Assembly: GCA_003987775.1 (NCBI GenBank)
Contig: RXJD01000024.1
Coordinates: 1 to 64,000 of the forward strand
Source of the DNA: Mycobacterium sp.
Lineage (GTDB): Bacteria > Actinomycetota > Actinomycetes > Mycobacteriales > Mycobacteriaceae
Direction of reading: 5' to 3'
Length of the DNA stretch: 64,000 nt
Shown here: positions 46,190 to 55,948 of the stretch, piece by piece
How positions within the stretch are numbered: the stretch's first letter is position 1
Layout: every line of letters begins with the position of its first letter
Made by a program: the position numbers and the translations under genes
Notes under the pieces: model-generated
Seen by the model: the letters and a program-made list of their open reading frames with translations, nothing else
Told to the model about the DNA's origin: nothing
Database searches by the model: none

Positions 46190-47163
46190 GCCACTCGATT
46201 CCCGCACCGGGTGCCGCCCGGGTCACCCTGGCGCTGCTGGCAGTGGTGCCGGCCGTCATGGCCTACCCCTGGCAGTCCACCCGCGCCTACTGGTTGATCG
46301 GCATCGCTGCGGTGGCGGTGATCCTGTTGTTCGGGTGGTGGCGCGGACTGCACTTCACCACGATCCTGCGCCGGCGGCTGGCCATCGTCCGCCGCGGTGG
46401 GAGACCGGTGCCCGAGCCCGATGCGAACACCCGCACCACCGCGTTGCTGCGGCTGGGACCGGCGTCCTCGGCTGCGCTGCCGCTGCCGCTGATCGCGCGC
46501 TACCTGAACTGCTATGGCATTTGCGCGGACAGCATCCGGATCACCAGTCGCCACAACGCATCCGGTGCCACCGACACCTGGATCGGGTTGACCGTGTCGG
46601 CCGTCGACAACCTGGCCGCGCTGCAGGCCCGCTCGGCCCGGATCCCGTTGCACGAGACCGCCGAGGTGGCCGCCCGCCGGCTGGCCGATCACCTGCGGGA
46701 GGTCGGATTCGACGCCAATACCGTTGCCGCTGAGGATGTCCCGGAGGTGCTGGCGTTCGAGTCCGGGGAGACTGCCCGCGAGACGTGGAGCGCGGTGCAG
46801 CTGGGTGGCTCGGATTATGTTGCGGCATATCGGGTCAAAGCAGACGACGGGCTGGGAGTGACGCTGGCCGCGGTTCGGGAGCAGCAGGCCCGGGAGACCT
46901 GGACGGCCCTCGAGATCGCGGACGCGGGGACCCACCGCACGGTTGCCGCGGCATGTGCGTTGCGTACCGATGCCGCACCGGGCGGCACCGCCCCAGTCGC
47001 GGGCCTGACCTTGGAGCGGGGCAACCAGCGGCCGGCGTTGCAGACGCTGGACCCGCTGTCGACGCGACGGCTCGACGGTCACACCGAGGCGCCCGCCGAC
47101 CTGTTGGAGCGGTTGGACTGGCCGACTGCGCAAGGCCCGTCCGAGGCGCTTAGTCGTATCTGA
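46186..47163 (+). CDS. eccE3: ESX-3 core membrane component EccE3
   Basis: This is the peripheral core component of ESX-3, with two N-terminal membrane helices (residues 10-30 and 37-53) and a cytosolic domain. The 325-aa length matches M. tuberculosis EccE3 (331 aa). It starts with GTG 46186, overlapping mycP3 (GTGA). It is the last ESX-3 gene; its final codons lie in the first of three 20-bp tandem units that extend into the converging hydrolase gene. Confidence 0.94.
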   Translation: MSHSIPAPGAARVTLALLAVVPAVMAYPWQSTRAYWLIGIAAVAVILLFGWWRGLHFTTILRRRLAIVRRGGRPVPEPDANTRTTALLRLGPASSAALPLPLIARYLNCYGICADSIRITSRHNASGATDTWIGLTVSAVDNLAALQARSARIPLHETAEVAARRLADHLREVGFDANTVAAEDVPEVLAFESGETARETWSAVQLGGSDYVAAYRVKADDGLGVTLAAVREQQARETWTALEIADAGTHRTVAAACALRTDAAPGGTAPVAGLTLERGNQRPALQTLDPLSTRRLDGHTEAPADLLERLDWPTAQGPSEALSRI

Positions 47164-47210
47164 CCTGATCTGGTCGTACCTGAACTGATCTAGTCGTACA
47201 TGAACTGGTG
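47151..47210. repeat. Three 20-bp tandem repeats spanning two convergent gene ends
   Basis: Units start at 47151, 47171 and 47191, each of the form TRGTCGTAYNTGAMCTGATC with few differences. Unit 1 holds the eccE3 stop and unit 3 holds the last codons of the opposite-strand hydrolase gene. The gene ends therefore look derived from one duplicated sequence. Confidence 0.8.
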
Positions 47211-48404
47211 CAGGAACGGCGTCATCCGGCGTAGGTAGTCCAGCTGGCTGACGTGCAGCACGTGGCTGCCGGGGAACCAGTGCAGCGCGCACCGTTCCCA
47301 GTGCTTCCACAGCGCCACCGCGTGCTCGGGTGGGGCCATCCGGTCGCCGAGACCGGTGATGATCATGCGGCGGTCCTTGGACAGCAGCGGCTGGTAGTTC
47401 AGCGGGCCGTGGTAGGCCAGCCCGGCCTGCAACTCCTCGTTGTTGATGCTGGTCAGCCACCTGCCGAATTTGATGAGTGTGCTGGCCGGGAACCACTCGT
47501 CGAAGAGATCACCGGGCGTGATGACGGGACAGTTGGGGATGACGGCCTCGAGCCGGTCGTCGACGGAGGCGATCAGCGACGACGTGTAGCCACCGAGTGA
47601 AAGTCCGGTCAGCGCAATCCGTTCCACACCGGTGCCCTGCAGATAGTCCACGACGGAGCGAAAGTCGTGCACGGCCTGCGCCATCGCCTCGGCGAAACCG
47701 CTCAGCCCGCTGGCGAAGTAGCCGAAACCGCTGAACGGCGAGTGCTTTTCGGCGCGCTTGCCATGAAACGGCAACGTGTACAGCAACACGTCGTAGCCGG
47801 ACCGGAAATACCAGGGCAGCGAGAAGAAGAGGCCGTTGAACAGATACGAGGACCCCATGAACCCATGGATGACACACAGCGTGGGGCGGGGCCCGTCGTC
47901 GTGGCGCCAATGTTGGGCCCAGACCACGTTGTTGGCCGGCAGCGCGCTCCACCGCTTGCGCATGGCGGGGTTGATCGCCCGGAAGCTGCTGGGGAACGAG
48001 ATGTTGTCGATGGTGGCCAGCGCGACCCGTTGCGCCAGCGGACTGGCATGCCGGGTCACGTTTTTCGGCGGTTCCAGCGGAGCCGGGAAGGACAGGCGCG
48101 GGTCGCGCTCGGCGCCGAGCTCGGCGTAGAACTTCAACTTGTCACGCTCGCTGGCAGAATCGCCGCGCCGCAGATTGCTGCTGACGACGACCGGCGCCAC
48201 GGTGGCGGCCAGCAGCGCCGATGCCGTTGTGCGCAGTGCGACATCGCTGATCGCCGAGGCCTCCACCACCACGCGCTGGCGGGGCGACAGAGTCGAGCGG
48301 GCAGGCAATCCCTCGGCGCCGACGTCCGCGCCGGGTACGTCGGGGATGGGCAGTGGAGGACTGATCGGGTCGGTGTCACCGACCAGGTCCGAGATCTCAG
48401 ACAT
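47190..48404 (-). CDS. Alpha/beta hydrolase-fold protein (Rv0293c-like)
   Basis: This 404-aa protein contains a hydrolase core after a 100-residue N-terminal region. The nucleophile elbow is LTGLSLGGYTSSL, the oxyanion region CVIHGFMGSSYLFNGL, and the likely late acid/His parts are MIITGLGDRMAPPEH and WFPGSHVLHVSQ. The substrate is unknown. I take ATG 48404 (MSEISDLVG) because upstream frame lacks conservation-like character; GGGAAG abuts it too closely for a normal ribosome site, so a nearby alternative start is possible. It is convergent with the ESX-3 operon, as in M. tuberculosis. Confidence 0.82.
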   Translation of the reverse strand: MSEISDLVGDTDPISPPLPIPDVPGADVGAEGLPARSTLSPRQRVVVEASAISDVALRTTASALLAATVAPVVVSSNLRRGDSASERDKLKFYAELGAERDPRLSFPAPLEPPKNVTRHASPLAQRVALATIDNISFPSSFRAINPAMRKRWSALPANNVVWAQHWRHDDGPRPTLCVIHGFMGSSYLFNGLFFSLPWYFRSGYDVLLYTLPFHGKRAEKHSPFSGFGYFASGLSGFAEAMAQAVHDFRSVVDYLQGTGVERIALTGLSLGGYTSSLIASVDDRLEAVIPNCPVITPGDLFDEWFPASTLIKFGRWLTSINNEELQAGLAYHGPLNYQPLLSKDRRMIITGLGDRMAPPEHAVALWKHWERCALHWFPGSHVLHVSQLDYLRRMTPFLHQFMYD

Positions 48405-48520
48405 CTTCCCGATCGTAACGCGCTGATTGCGGCGGATGCGGGGCCTTTCGACATGCTCGTCAATAATTGGCACCCGGTCGACGCGCATTGGGAGGCCGTC
48501 CGGTAATACGGTTTGTTGGT

Positions 48521-48542
48521 GACACCCTTAAGTGCAGGTGTC
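48521..48542 (+). promoter_or_regulatory. Hairpin just before the tam ribosome-binding site
   Basis: GACACC (48521-48526) and GGTGTC (48537-48542) form a 6-bp stem with a 10-base loop, 4 bases before AGGAGG (48547-48552). It may be an operator or an RNA hairpin near the start of tam. The rest of the 154-base gap shows nothing clear. Confidence 0.35.
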
Positions 48543-48558
48543 GATCAGGAGGACCGAT

Positions 48559-49341
48559 ATGTGGGATCCCGACGTCTACCTGGCCTTTGCGGATCATCGC
48601 AGCCGGCCGTTCTACGACTTGGTGTCGCGGGTGGGCGCGGACCGGGCGCGGCGGGTGGTCGACCTCGGTTGCGGTCCCGGCAACTTGACCCGGTACCTGG
48701 CCAAGCGCTGGCCGCAGGCGGTGATCGAGGCCATCGACAGCTCTCCGGAGATGGTGGCCGCGGCCCGCGAACGCGGGATCGATGCCGTCACCGCCGACCT
48801 GCGCAACTGGAAGCCGCAGCCCGACACCGACGTCGTGGTGAGCAACGCGGCGCTGCACTGGGTGCCCGAGCACTCCGACCTGCTGCTCAAGTGGGTCGGT
48901 CAGCTTCCGGGCGGATCCTGGATCGCGGTTCAGATCCCGGGCAATTTCGACACTCCGTCGCACGCCGCCGTGCGTGCGCTGGCGCGCCGTGAGCCGTACG
49001 CAAAGATCATGCGCGACATACCGTTTCGCGTGGGCGCTGTGGTCCATCCGCCCACCCATTACGCGGATCTGCTGATGGATGCGGGCTGCCGCGTCGACGC
49101 GTGGGAGACCACCTATCTGCATCAGCTCACCGGCGAGCACCCGGTGCTGGAATGGATCACCGGCACCGCGCTGGTGCCGGTGCGCGAGCGCCTTGACGAC
49201 GAAGGCTTCGACCAGTTCCGTCAGGAGCTGATCCCGTTGCTGGACGACGCCTATCCGCCCCGCGCCGACGGCACCACGATCTTCCCGTTCCGCCGGCTGT
49301 TCATCGTGGCGCAGGTGGACGGCCGCCGCTCAACTGGTTAA
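48559..49341 (+). CDS. tam: Trans-aconitate 2-methyltransferase
   Basis: This cytosolic SAM-dependent enzyme esterifies trans-aconitate, which would otherwise inhibit aconitase. The 260-aa protein has motif [17 protein letters not shown], then [31 protein letters not shown] and [16 protein letters not shown], all typical of Tam. AGGAGG lies 6 bases before ATG 48559. It matches Rv0294 in length. Its 3' end overlaps that of the converging sulfatase gene by 12 bases. Rv0295c, which lies here in M. tuberculosis, is absent. Confidence 0.93.
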   Translation: MWDPDVYLAFADHRSRPFYDLVSRVGADRARRVVDLGCGPGNLTRYLAKRWPQAVIEAIDSSPEMVAAARERGIDAVTADLRNWKPQPDTDVVVSNAALHWVPEHSDLLLKWVGQLPGGSWIAVQIPGNFDTPSHAAVRALARREPYAKIMRDIPFRVGAVVHPPTHYADLLMDAGCRVDAWETTYLHQLTGEHPVLEWITGTALVPVRERLDDEGFDQFRQELIPLLDDAYPPRADGTTIFPFRRLFIVAQVDGRRSTG

Positions 49342-50730
49342 CCCGGGCTCGACCTCGTCTTCGATGCCGCGGTCGACGGCGATCGCCGAGCGGCTGGTCG
49401 CTGCCGAGCGATGGATCTTCAGATACGTTTCGGTGTAGCGCACCGAGATCCGGGTGCCGGCGAACTCCGAGGGAATCACGTCACCGGTGCGCTGACGCCA
49501 ATCGTGCAGCCGGACGGCAAGATCGGCCGCGACGTCATCGGAGTCACCCGGAGAATCGCCGGCCAGCAGATTCGTGGTCTCGGTCGGGTCCGTTCGCAGG
49601 TCGTAGAGTTCGCGCTCGGGCCGGGGCGCGCTGACGAACGGAGCGACTGCGATTCCCGACGGGCTCTCCTCGATGTCCCATGGCAGGTCCAACAGCGGCC
49701 GGGGGACGTAATTCTCGATGTAGCTGTAGTCCTTGGTGCGGATCGCACGGATCGGGTCGAAGGAGTCGTGGTAGGTCTTCGTGGTGTAGACGTGATCGCG
49801 CACCGGAGCGACCTCTTCGGGTGCCAACAGCGCGTCCGCGTGCGACACGCCGTCCACGTCGCCGGGCACCTCGATGCCCAACAGGCCCAGCAGCGTGGGC
49901 AACAGGTCGACGCCGCTGAACAATTCGTCGTACACCCGCGGCGCCACGCCCAGGCTGGTCGGTGGCCGGATGATCAGTGCGATGCCGGTTCCGGCGTCGT
50001 AGAGGGTGGACTTGGCGCGCGGGAATGCCGGGCCGTGGTCGGTGAAGAAGACCACCCAGGTGCTGGCGTCCAGACCGGTCTGCGACAGCGTGTCCAGAAT
50101 CTGGCCCACCGCCGCATCCGCGGTGGTGATCGACCCGTAGAAGTCGGCCAGGTCGCCGCGTACCTCCGGTGTATCCGGCAGGTAGTCCGGCAACTGCACG
50201 CTCGCGCTGTCGGCTGGTTCGTAGCGATCGTGCGGGTAGGGCCGGTGGGTTTCGAAGAAGCCGGCCGTCAGCAGAAATGGCTGGCCGGACAGGTCAGCAG
50301 GGCTGTCCTGCAGCCATTCTCCGACCTTCTCCACCACGTACTCGCAGTAGGAGTTCGACACGTCGAACTCGTCGAAACCAAGCCGCTTGGGATATGACGT
50401 CTCGTGCTGCATACCGAAAAGTGCGGAATACCAGCCTGATTGGGAAAGAATTTGCGGCAAGGTCCGCACGTCGGTGCGGTATTCCCAACCGTGGTGGGCC
50501 AACCCGAGCAGGCCGTTGCTCTGCGGGTAGCGGCCGGTGAACAGCGAGCCGCGCGACGGCGAGCACAGCGGCGCCGTGGCGTGGGCCCGGGTGAACAGGA
50601 TGCCCTCGGCGGCCAACTGGTCCAGTCGTGGGCTCGACACGTCCGGGTGGCCGTAGGCACCGAGGTAACGCCCGAGGTCGTGCCAGTGCACGAGCAGGAC
50701 ATTCTGCGCGGCTGTTGCCGAGTCACCCAT
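49330..50730 (-). CDS. Sulfatase (Rv0296c-like)
   Basis: This is a type I sulfatase that hydrolyses sulfate esters with a formylglycine made from Cys56 in the signature [14 protein letters not shown]. The 466-aa protein has [18 protein letters not shown] at the N terminus, where one of the two usual metal Asp residues is replaced by His (HD rather than DD), a form I recall in some subfamilies, and [22 protein letters not shown] with the other metal ligands. ATG 50730 directly follows the stop of the upstream BluB-like gene (TGAATG), so they are coupled. The natural substrate is unknown. Confidence 0.9.
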   Translation of the reverse strand: MGDSATAAQNVLLVHWHDLGRYLGAYGHPDVSSPRLDQLAAEGILFTRAHATAPLCSPSRGSLFTGRYPQSNGLLGLAHHGWEYRTDVRTLPQILSQSGWYSALFGMQHETSYPKRLGFDEFDVSNSYCEYVVEKVGEWLQDSPADLSGQPFLLTAGFFETHRPYPHDRYEPADSASVQLPDYLPDTPEVRGDLADFYGSITTADAAVGQILDTLSQTGLDASTWVVFFTDHGPAFPRAKSTLYDAGTGIALIIRPPTSLGVAPRVYDELFSGVDLLPTLLGLLGIEVPGDVDGVSHADALLAPEEVAPVRDHVYTTKTYHDSFDPIRAIRTKDYSYIENYVPRPLLDLPWDIEESPSGIAVAPFVSAPRPERELYDLRTDPTETTNLLAGDSPGDSDDVAADLAVRLHDWRQRTGDVIPSEFAGTRISVRYTETYLKIHRSAATSRSAIAVDRGIEDEVEPGLTS

Positions 50731-51399
50731 TCACACCGTCCTTTTGTTCTGAGGAGTCTGCCACTGATTTTCCGAGACGAACTCCGGCAGCGGTCGCGCC
50801 GTCGTCCAGCCGTCGAGCTCCAGCGCCGGGCGTTCCGGGAATTCCGGCACCGGCCCCACGCACAGGATGGCCACCGGTTCGGCGCCGTCGGGCATGCCCA
50901 GCAACGCCGCCAGCCGGTGCGGATCGAACAGCGACACCCAGCCGACGCCCAGGCCCTCGCAGCGTGCCGCCAACCACAGGTTCTGGATCGCGCAGGAGAC
51001 CGACGCGAGATCCATCTGCGGCAGCGTGCGCCGGCCGAAGATGTGCGCCTCCCGGTCCTCACGCAGCGCCACCACCAGCAGTTCTGCGCACTCCAGCACA
51101 CCTTCCACTTTCAGGGCCAGGAACTCGGCCTCCCGCTGGCCCAGCGCCGCGCCGGTGAGCTTGCGTTCCTCGTCGACGAGCCCGTGAATGCGCCGTCGAA
51201 GGTCACCGTCGGTGATCCGGATGAAACGCCACGGCTGCATCAGACCCACGCTGGGCGCCGCGTGCGCGGCCTGCAGCAGCCGGCTCAGCACCTCCTCGGG
51301 CACCCGCGCGCCCGGACGGAAGCGGCGCATGTCGCGTCGTTCCGCGATCACGCGGTACACGGCGCGCCGCTCGGCCGCGCTATACGCGTAATCGGTCAT
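50731..51399 (-). CDS. bluB: BluB-like nitroreductase-fold flavoprotein (5,6-dimethylbenzimidazole synthase family)
   Basis: This nitroreductase-fold protein resembles BluB, which cannibalises FMN to make the lower ligand of vitamin B12. The 222-aa sequence has RRDMRRFRPGARVPEEVLSRLL, AAHAAPSVGLMQPWRFI, LASVSCAIQNLWLAARCEGLGVGWV and PEFPERPALELDGW near the end, all close to BluB. It resembles Rv0306. The start is ATG 51399. It sits directly before the sulfatase with no gap, and 24 bases after the start of neither neighbour; a link between sulfatase and BluB is not obvious. Confidence 0.88.
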   Translation of the reverse strand: MTDYAYSAAERRAVYRVIAERRDMRRFRPGARVPEEVLSRLLQAAHAAPSVGLMQPWRFIRITDGDLRRRIHGLVDEERKLTGAALGQREAEFLALKVEGVLECAELLVVALREDREAHIFGRRTLPQMDLASVSCAIQNLWLAARCEGLGVGWVSLFDPHRLAALLGMPDGAEPVAILCVGPVPEFPERPALELDGWTTARPLPEFVSENQWQTPQNKRTV

Positions 51400-51423
51400 C
51401 CGGTCATCGTAGAAACGTGGCCG

Positions 51424-51906
51424 TCACGGGCTGTAGCTGACGCCCACCGCCCGGAACACGTATTCGGGCGGCACGTCGAACGCCAGCGACCGCCGCGGCA
51501 GGCGGGCCAGCACATCCTCGTCTAGGGAGTCCTTGAAATGCAGCGAGAGATGACCGTGGAACCGCTCGTCGACCGCGGCGGTGTCCAGGTCGACTTGTAA
51601 TCCGGTCGCGGAAATCTCCGCCTTCGCCGCACCCACCTGCGCTTCGTCCCAGCGGACGTCCACGACCCGCCCGGCCAGTTTGGGCACCACCGACATCGTC
51701 GCGAGCACCCGCTGCTCGGTGAACGCGAGGGACCCCACGTAACTGGCGATGCTGCCCTGGGACCGCAGACCCGGGATGGAGCCGCTGAACCGCCTGGTGA
51801 CCGCGACGAACTCGGCGAGATGGATGAGGCCTTCGGCCTCCACCTGCGCATGCAGGTCCGCGGGCAACTTACCGACGCCGAACAACCTACGAAGAATCAC
51901 GGGCAT
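51424..51906 (-). CDS. Conserved hypothetical protein (Rv0307c-like)
   Basis: This 160-aa protein of unknown function has exactly the length of Rv0307c. It is basic near its N terminus (MPVILRRLFGVGK) and then mostly beta (GSIASYVGSLAFTEQRVLATMSVVPKL; VDVRWDE). No catalytic motif or signal is seen. ATG 51906 is divergent from the PAP2 gene with 57 bases between. It precedes the BluB-like gene by 24 bases on the same strand, so they may share a transcript. Confidence 0.8.
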   Translation of the reverse strand: MPVILRRLFGVGKLPADLHAQVEAEGLIHLAEFVAVTRRFSGSIPGLRSQGSIASYVGSLAFTEQRVLATMSVVPKLAGRVVDVRWDEAQVGAAKAEISATGLQVDLDTAAVDERFHGHLSLHFKDSLDEDVLARLPRRSLAFDVPPEYVFRAVGVSYSP

Positions 51907-51963
51907 GACGCCAGTATGTGTCCGATTGGCGTTCGGTGCACCGAGCCTGTATCGATGTAGCCG

Positions 51964-52629
51964 ATGACCAGCCCACGAATTGCCCAACGCCTTTCGTGGT
52001 CCGCATGGCTGGCCTTCGCGGCGGTGGTGCTCTACGCCGCGCTGTGGGTGGGCCACCGGCAGCACTGGGTCTGGCTGCACGATTTCGACTGGGCGCTGCT
52101 GAACCCGGCGCACGACATCGGAATCAAGCACACGGGCTGGGTGCGGTTCTGGGTCATCGTGTCCTTCGTGCTGGGCCCGATTCCGCTGCGGCTGGTGACC
52201 TTGGCGGCCATGGTGTTCACGCTGGTGCGACGACGGGTGCGGATGGCGCTGCTGCTGATGCTCTGCGGGCCGCTGAACGGGTTCATCACCCTGGTGGCCA
52301 AGAATCTGGCCGGGCGTCCGCGACCCACCACCGCCCTGGTGTACGCGTCCGAGACGTCGTTTCCGTCCGGGCATGCGCTCGAGGCGATGTGCAGTCTGCT
52401 GGCGCTGCTGGCGCTGGGGCTGCCGGTGGTGAAAAGCGGGCAGGCACGGATCGTCTTGATGGTGCTGGCCGGGTTGGGCGTGTTCATCGTCGGAGTGGCC
52501 CGGGTGGCGCTCAACGTGCACCACCCCTCGGACGTGATCGCCGGCTGGGCGCTGGGCTATGTGTATTTCATGGTGTGTCTCTGGGGTTTTCGGCCCGGGT
52601 CACAGCCCCGTGACCCAACCGGGGCTTAA
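51964..52629 (+). CDS. PAP2-family membrane phosphatase (Rv0308-like)
   Basis: This is an integral membrane phosphatase for a lipid phosphate, such as phosphatidic acid or polyprenyl pyrophosphate. The 221-aa protein has about six membrane helices and the three-part PAP2 signature: KNLAGRPRP, FPSGHALE (His) and RVALNVHHPSDV (Arg, His, Asp). The first-motif Lys and Arg are in place. ATG 51964 has no strong Shine-Dalgarno. It precedes the transpeptidase-like gene by 43 bases and may be expressed with it; a role in cell-wall lipid carrier recycling is inference. Confidence 0.9.
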   Translation: MTSPRIAQRLSWSAWLAFAAVVLYAALWVGHRQHWVWLHDFDWALLNPAHDIGIKHTGWVRFWVIVSFVLGPIPLRLVTLAAMVFTLVRRRVRMALLLMLCGPLNGFITLVAKNLAGRPRPTTALVYASETSFPSGHALEAMCSLLALLALGLPVVKSGQARIVLMVLAGLGVFIVGVARVALNVHHPSDVIAGWALGYVYFMVCLWGFRPGSQPRDPTGA

Positions 52630-52672
52630 CCTTTACTTGACCCTGCGCTACGGCGGGTCTGACGATTGACGC

Positions 52673-53329
52673 ATGCGCCGACTGCTCGCTCAGCTTTGTG
52701 CTGTCGTGTGCGCGTTCGTGGTGGCAGGCATGTTCGCACCGGTGGCGGGGGCCGCCGGCAATCCCTGGTTCGCGAACTCCGTCGGCAATGCGACACAGGT
52801 GGTTTCGGTGGTGTCGACCGGTGGGTCGAACGCGAAGATGGACATCTATCAACGCACCGCGGCCGGCTGGCAGCCGCTGAAGACCGGGATCCCCACCCAC
52901 GTCGGCTCGGCGGGTATGGCGCCGCAGGCCAAGAGCGGCTACCCGGCCACCCCGATGGGTGTGTACAGCCTGGACTCGGCATTCGGCACCGCACCGAATC
53001 CCGGTGGGGGCCTGCCCTACACGCAGGTCGGACCGAACCACTGGTGGAGCGGTGACGACCACAGTCCCACCTTCAACAGCATGCAGGTGTGCCAGAAGGC
53101 GCAGTGTCCCTTCGATACCGCCGAAAGCGAGAATCTGCAGATCCCGCAGTACAAGCACGCGGTAGTGATGGGCGTCAACAAGAACAAGGTGCCCGGCGGT
53201 GGTGCCGCGTTCTTCTTTCACACCACTGACGGCGGGCCCACCGAGGGCTGCGTCGCGATCGACGACGCCACGCTGGTGTCGATCATCAAGTGGTTGCGCC
53301 CCGGCGCGGTGATCGCGATCGCGAAGTAG
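52673..53329 (+). CDS. Secreted L,D-transpeptidase-like (YkuD fold) protein (Rv0309-like)
   Basis: This is a secreted protein with a catalytic motif of the L,D-transpeptidase/ErfK family, which cross-links or modifies peptidoglycan. The 218-aa precursor has a signal peptide ending near APVAGA|AGN and the motif HTTDGGPTEGCVAID, with His183 and Cys193 as the likely pair. It lacks the Ig-like domains of the main mycobacterial Ldt enzymes and has a shorter form. ATG 52673 follows TTGAC-like sequence. It converges on the SnoaL gene 8 bases away. Confidence 0.88.
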   Translation: MRRLLAQLCAVVCAFVVAGMFAPVAGAAGNPWFANSVGNATQVVSVVSTGGSNAKMDIYQRTAAGWQPLKTGIPTHVGSAGMAPQAKSGYPATPMGVYSLDSAFGTAPNPGGGLPYTQVGPNHWWSGDDHSPTFNSMQVCQKAQCPFDTAESENLQIPQYKHAVVMGVNKNKVPGGGAAFFFHTTDGGPTEGCVAIDDATLVSIIKWLRPGAVIAIAK

Positions 53330-53336
53330 GCGAACG

Positions 53337-53843
53337 CTATTCGCTCACATCCGCACGGGCACGGCCGGGCTTGACGTTGAACTTCAGGTCCGCCACCGAC
53401 ATCGTCGCCTCGTAGGTGCGGTCGTAGCCCGTCCCGCTGATCCGCCACCCGTCCGGGGTGCGCCGGTACTGGTCGCGGTAGAACGCCGCACCGATCAGCA
53501 TGAAGTTGAATTCGGCCACTATCACCCGGTCTTGCAGATACCAGATGCCCGAGGCCGTGTCGCCGTCGACGGTGATCTCCGGGTGATTCACCCGGTGCTC
53601 GGTGACGACACCGGGCCCCATGGCTGAGCTCAGGTACTCCACCAGGTCCTTGCGGTTGTCGAAGTGCAGTTCCTTGCCCAGCGACGAGCCGTAGGCCCCG
53701 ACGATGTCCTCGGTCATCGTCTCGGCGAAGTCGTCCCAGTGCTTGGTATCCATCGCCCGCAGGTAGCGGTACTTGACCTGTTTGATCGCTTCGATGTCTG
53801 CCACGGGGTATTCGGAGAGGCTCACCGGCTCATTGCAGCACAC
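53337..53843 (-). CDS. SnoaL-like / bile-acid-dehydratase-fold protein (Rv0310c-like)
   Basis: This 168-aa protein has the NTF2/SnoaL cone fold, related to BaiE-type 7-alpha-dehydratases. It has IEAIKQVKYRYLRAMDTKHWDDFAETMTED (the Tyr/Asp region), VVTEHRVNHPEITVDGD with a conserved His, and YRDQYRRTPDGWRISGTGYDRTYE. No partner for sterol or polyketide breakdown is adjacent, so the substrate is unknown. I use the ATG at 53843; a GTG seven codons in (VSLSEYP) is possible. Confidence 0.82.
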   Translation of the reverse strand: MCCNEPVSLSEYPVADIEAIKQVKYRYLRAMDTKHWDDFAETMTEDIVGAYGSSLGKELHFDNRKDLVEYLSSAMGPGVVTEHRVNHPEITVDGDTASGIWYLQDRVIVAEFNFMLIGAAFYRDQYRRTPDGWRISGTGYDRTYEATMSVADLKFNVKPGRARADVSE

Positions 53844-54037
53844 CGCGCCGGCCGGGCTGCGGGAGGGCCGGGACGCGACGCGACGGGAGGCGCTTTGTCA
53901 ATGGTGCCGAACATACCTTTTCGATGACGACACGGCATCGACCAGATACCAATGACGTTGCCGCCGAACCATATTCGGTAACTCCGCGGCTAAGGTTAAC
54001 GCTGGCTACCGACCCCTATCGACGAAAGCATGGCTAT

Positions 54038-55948
54038 ATGTACGACCCGCTGGGGTTGTCGATCGGGACCATGAACCTGGTTGCGGCGGCGAACGGAAGT
54101 TCTCCGGTCATCCGTCGCGCTGTGCTCACCCTGTATCCGCACTGCGCCCCGAAACTTGGTGTGTTCGGCGAGAATTCGGTCGATCCCGGCACCCTGATGA
54201 GTGCCTTCGTGGAACGAATCGGCGACTCCGTGGCGCTGATATCCCCGGACGGATCCGCGCATGACCCCGACCTGCTGACGGTCGAGGCGCTCGACGCGAT
54301 GGTGGTCGCCGTCGGTGCCGACGCGAGTTCCGCCGACATCACGATTGCCGTTCCGGCGCACTGGAAACCGGCAACCGTGCAAGCCTTGCGCAACGCCCTG
54401 CGAACCCACGTGGGGTTCGTCCGCAGCGGGATGGCGCCCAGGCTGGTGCCGGATGCGATCGCGTCTCTGACGGCGGTGAACGCGGAGGTCGGCGTGCCCA
54501 CCGGGGGTGTGGTGGGGTTGCTCGACTTCGGCAGCTCCGGCACCTACGTCACGCTGCTGGAAACCAAGGATGAGTTCGAACCCGTCAGCGCCACAATGTG
54601 TTACGACGACTTCTCCGGAAACCAGATCGACCAGGCGCTGCTGTTGCACATGATCGACGAGCTGGGTCACGGGGACATCGACACGGCCGGCACCGCGGTT
54701 CTCGGTCAGCTCGGTGCGCTGCGGGAGCAGTGCCGAGAGGCCAAGGAGCGGCTGTCCACCGATGCCGTCACGGAGCTGGCGGCGGAGCTCTCCGGCGCCG
54801 GCACCGCGCTCGAGCTGACCCGGGAGAGGTTCGACGATCTGATCGCCGACCGGCTGACCGGCCTGATCTACGCCTTCGATGACATGCTGGCCCGCAACAA
54901 TTCCAGTTTCGCCGACCTGGCGGCGGTGGTGACTGTCGGAGGCGGTGCCAACATTCCGCTTGTCAGCCAACGCCTTTCGTTCCACACTCGGCTGCCGGTG
55001 CTGACCGCGTCGGACCCGGTGAGTGCGGCCGCCAAAGGTGCTCTGCTGATGGCGACGCGCAATGACCTGATGGACCTGCGGACCCGGACCTCCATCGGGC
55101 TGCTGGCTGCGGGCGCCAAGGCCGCCGGCACCAGCGTGATCGACCTTCCGGCCGGCGACGTGATGGTGATCGACCAGGACGCGTTGACCGATCGCGAGCT
55201 GGCCTGGTCGCAGACCGAGTTCCCCGAGGTGCCGACCCCCTTCCAGGGCGACTCCTACAACGAAGACGGCCCGTGCTTCTCGATGCGGCTCAACATCATC
55301 GACCCGCCGAAAGCACCGAAGCGCCGCATCCGGGTGTCGCAGTTGTTGATCGGTCTGTGCGCCGCGGTCGCGATGACCGCGGTCGGCGGGGTTGCGATCA
55401 CGCTGACCGCCGTCGAGCAACGTCACACTCATCACCCGGCGCCGATCGTGCCCACCGTCGCACCCCCGCCGGTATCGCCGAGCGCGAAGTTGCCCAATCC
55501 GATCCCGACCAGTCCGGCAGAGCCGAGTCCGCTGCCGCCACCCACCGAGGCGGCGGTTCCCAGTGCGGCTGCACCTACCAGTGTCGAGACGCCGCCGCCC
55601 CCGCCGCCGCCTCCACCGTCTCCCGCCATGACGACGACCAGGCCCGCTCCGCCGCCCACCACCACACACCCGCCCGTCGCCACCACCACGCCGCTCACCT
55701 CCGCGCCGCCCTCCACCAGCGAGCCGCCCAGCGCGGCCGAGGCGCCGCCCAGCGCGGCGGAGGCCCCCGCCACCTCGGAGCCACCGCCGGTGAAAATGAC
55801 GACGCAGTGGCTGCACGTCCCGCTGCTCCCGCTGCCGATCCCGATCCAGGTGCCGGCCAACCAGGTGCCGGCCAACCAGGCCCCCGCCAACCAGGTGCCG
55901 CAGAACGCCAATCCGCAGAACCCGTTCTCCTCGCCAGGGGGTCCCTGA
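54038..55948 (+). CDS. Hsp70/actin-fold membrane protein with Pro/Thr-rich tail (Rv0312-like)
   Basis: The 636-aa protein has an N-terminal actin-like ATPase fold with phosphate-1 GLSIGTMNLVAA, phosphate-2 LLDFGSSGTYVTLLE near residue 165, and adenosine motif VTVGGGANIPL near 300. A membrane helix follows near residue 440 (LIGLCAAVAMTAVGGVAI), then about 180 residues rich in Pro, Thr and Ser that would lie outside the cell. The tail contains WLHVPLLPLPIPI and QVPANQVPANQAPANQVP repeats. It lacks the Hsp70 substrate domain. I start at ATG 54038 (MYDPLGLSIG); the frame is open upstream but off-family. The role is unknown. Confidence 0.8.
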   Translation: MYDPLGLSIGTMNLVAAANGSSPVIRRAVLTLYPHCAPKLGVFGENSVDPGTLMSAFVERIGDSVALISPDGSAHDPDLLTVEALDAMVVAVGADASSADITIAVPAHWKPATVQALRNALRTHVGFVRSGMAPRLVPDAIASLTAVNAEVGVPTGGVVGLLDFGSSGTYVTLLETKDEFEPVSATMCYDDFSGNQIDQALLLHMIDELGHGDIDTAGTAVLGQLGALREQCREAKERLSTDAVTELAAELSGAGTALELTRERFDDLIADRLTGLIYAFDDMLARNNSSFADLAAVVTVGGGANIPLVSQRLSFHTRLPVLTASDPVSAAAKGALLMATRNDLMDLRTRTSIGLLAAGAKAAGTSVIDLPAGDVMVIDQDALTDRELAWSQTEFPEVPTPFQGDSYNEDGPCFSMRLNIIDPPKAPKRRIRVSQLLIGLCAAVAMTAVGGVAITLTAVEQRHTHHPAPIVPTVAPPPVSPSAKLPNPIPTSPAEPSPLPPPTEAAVPSAAAPTSVETPPPPPPPPPSPAMTTTRPAPPPTTTHPPVATTTPLTSAPPSTSEPPSAAEAPPSAAEAPATSEPPPVKMTTQWLHVPLLPLPIPIQVPANQVPANQAPANQVPQNANPQNPFSSPGGP

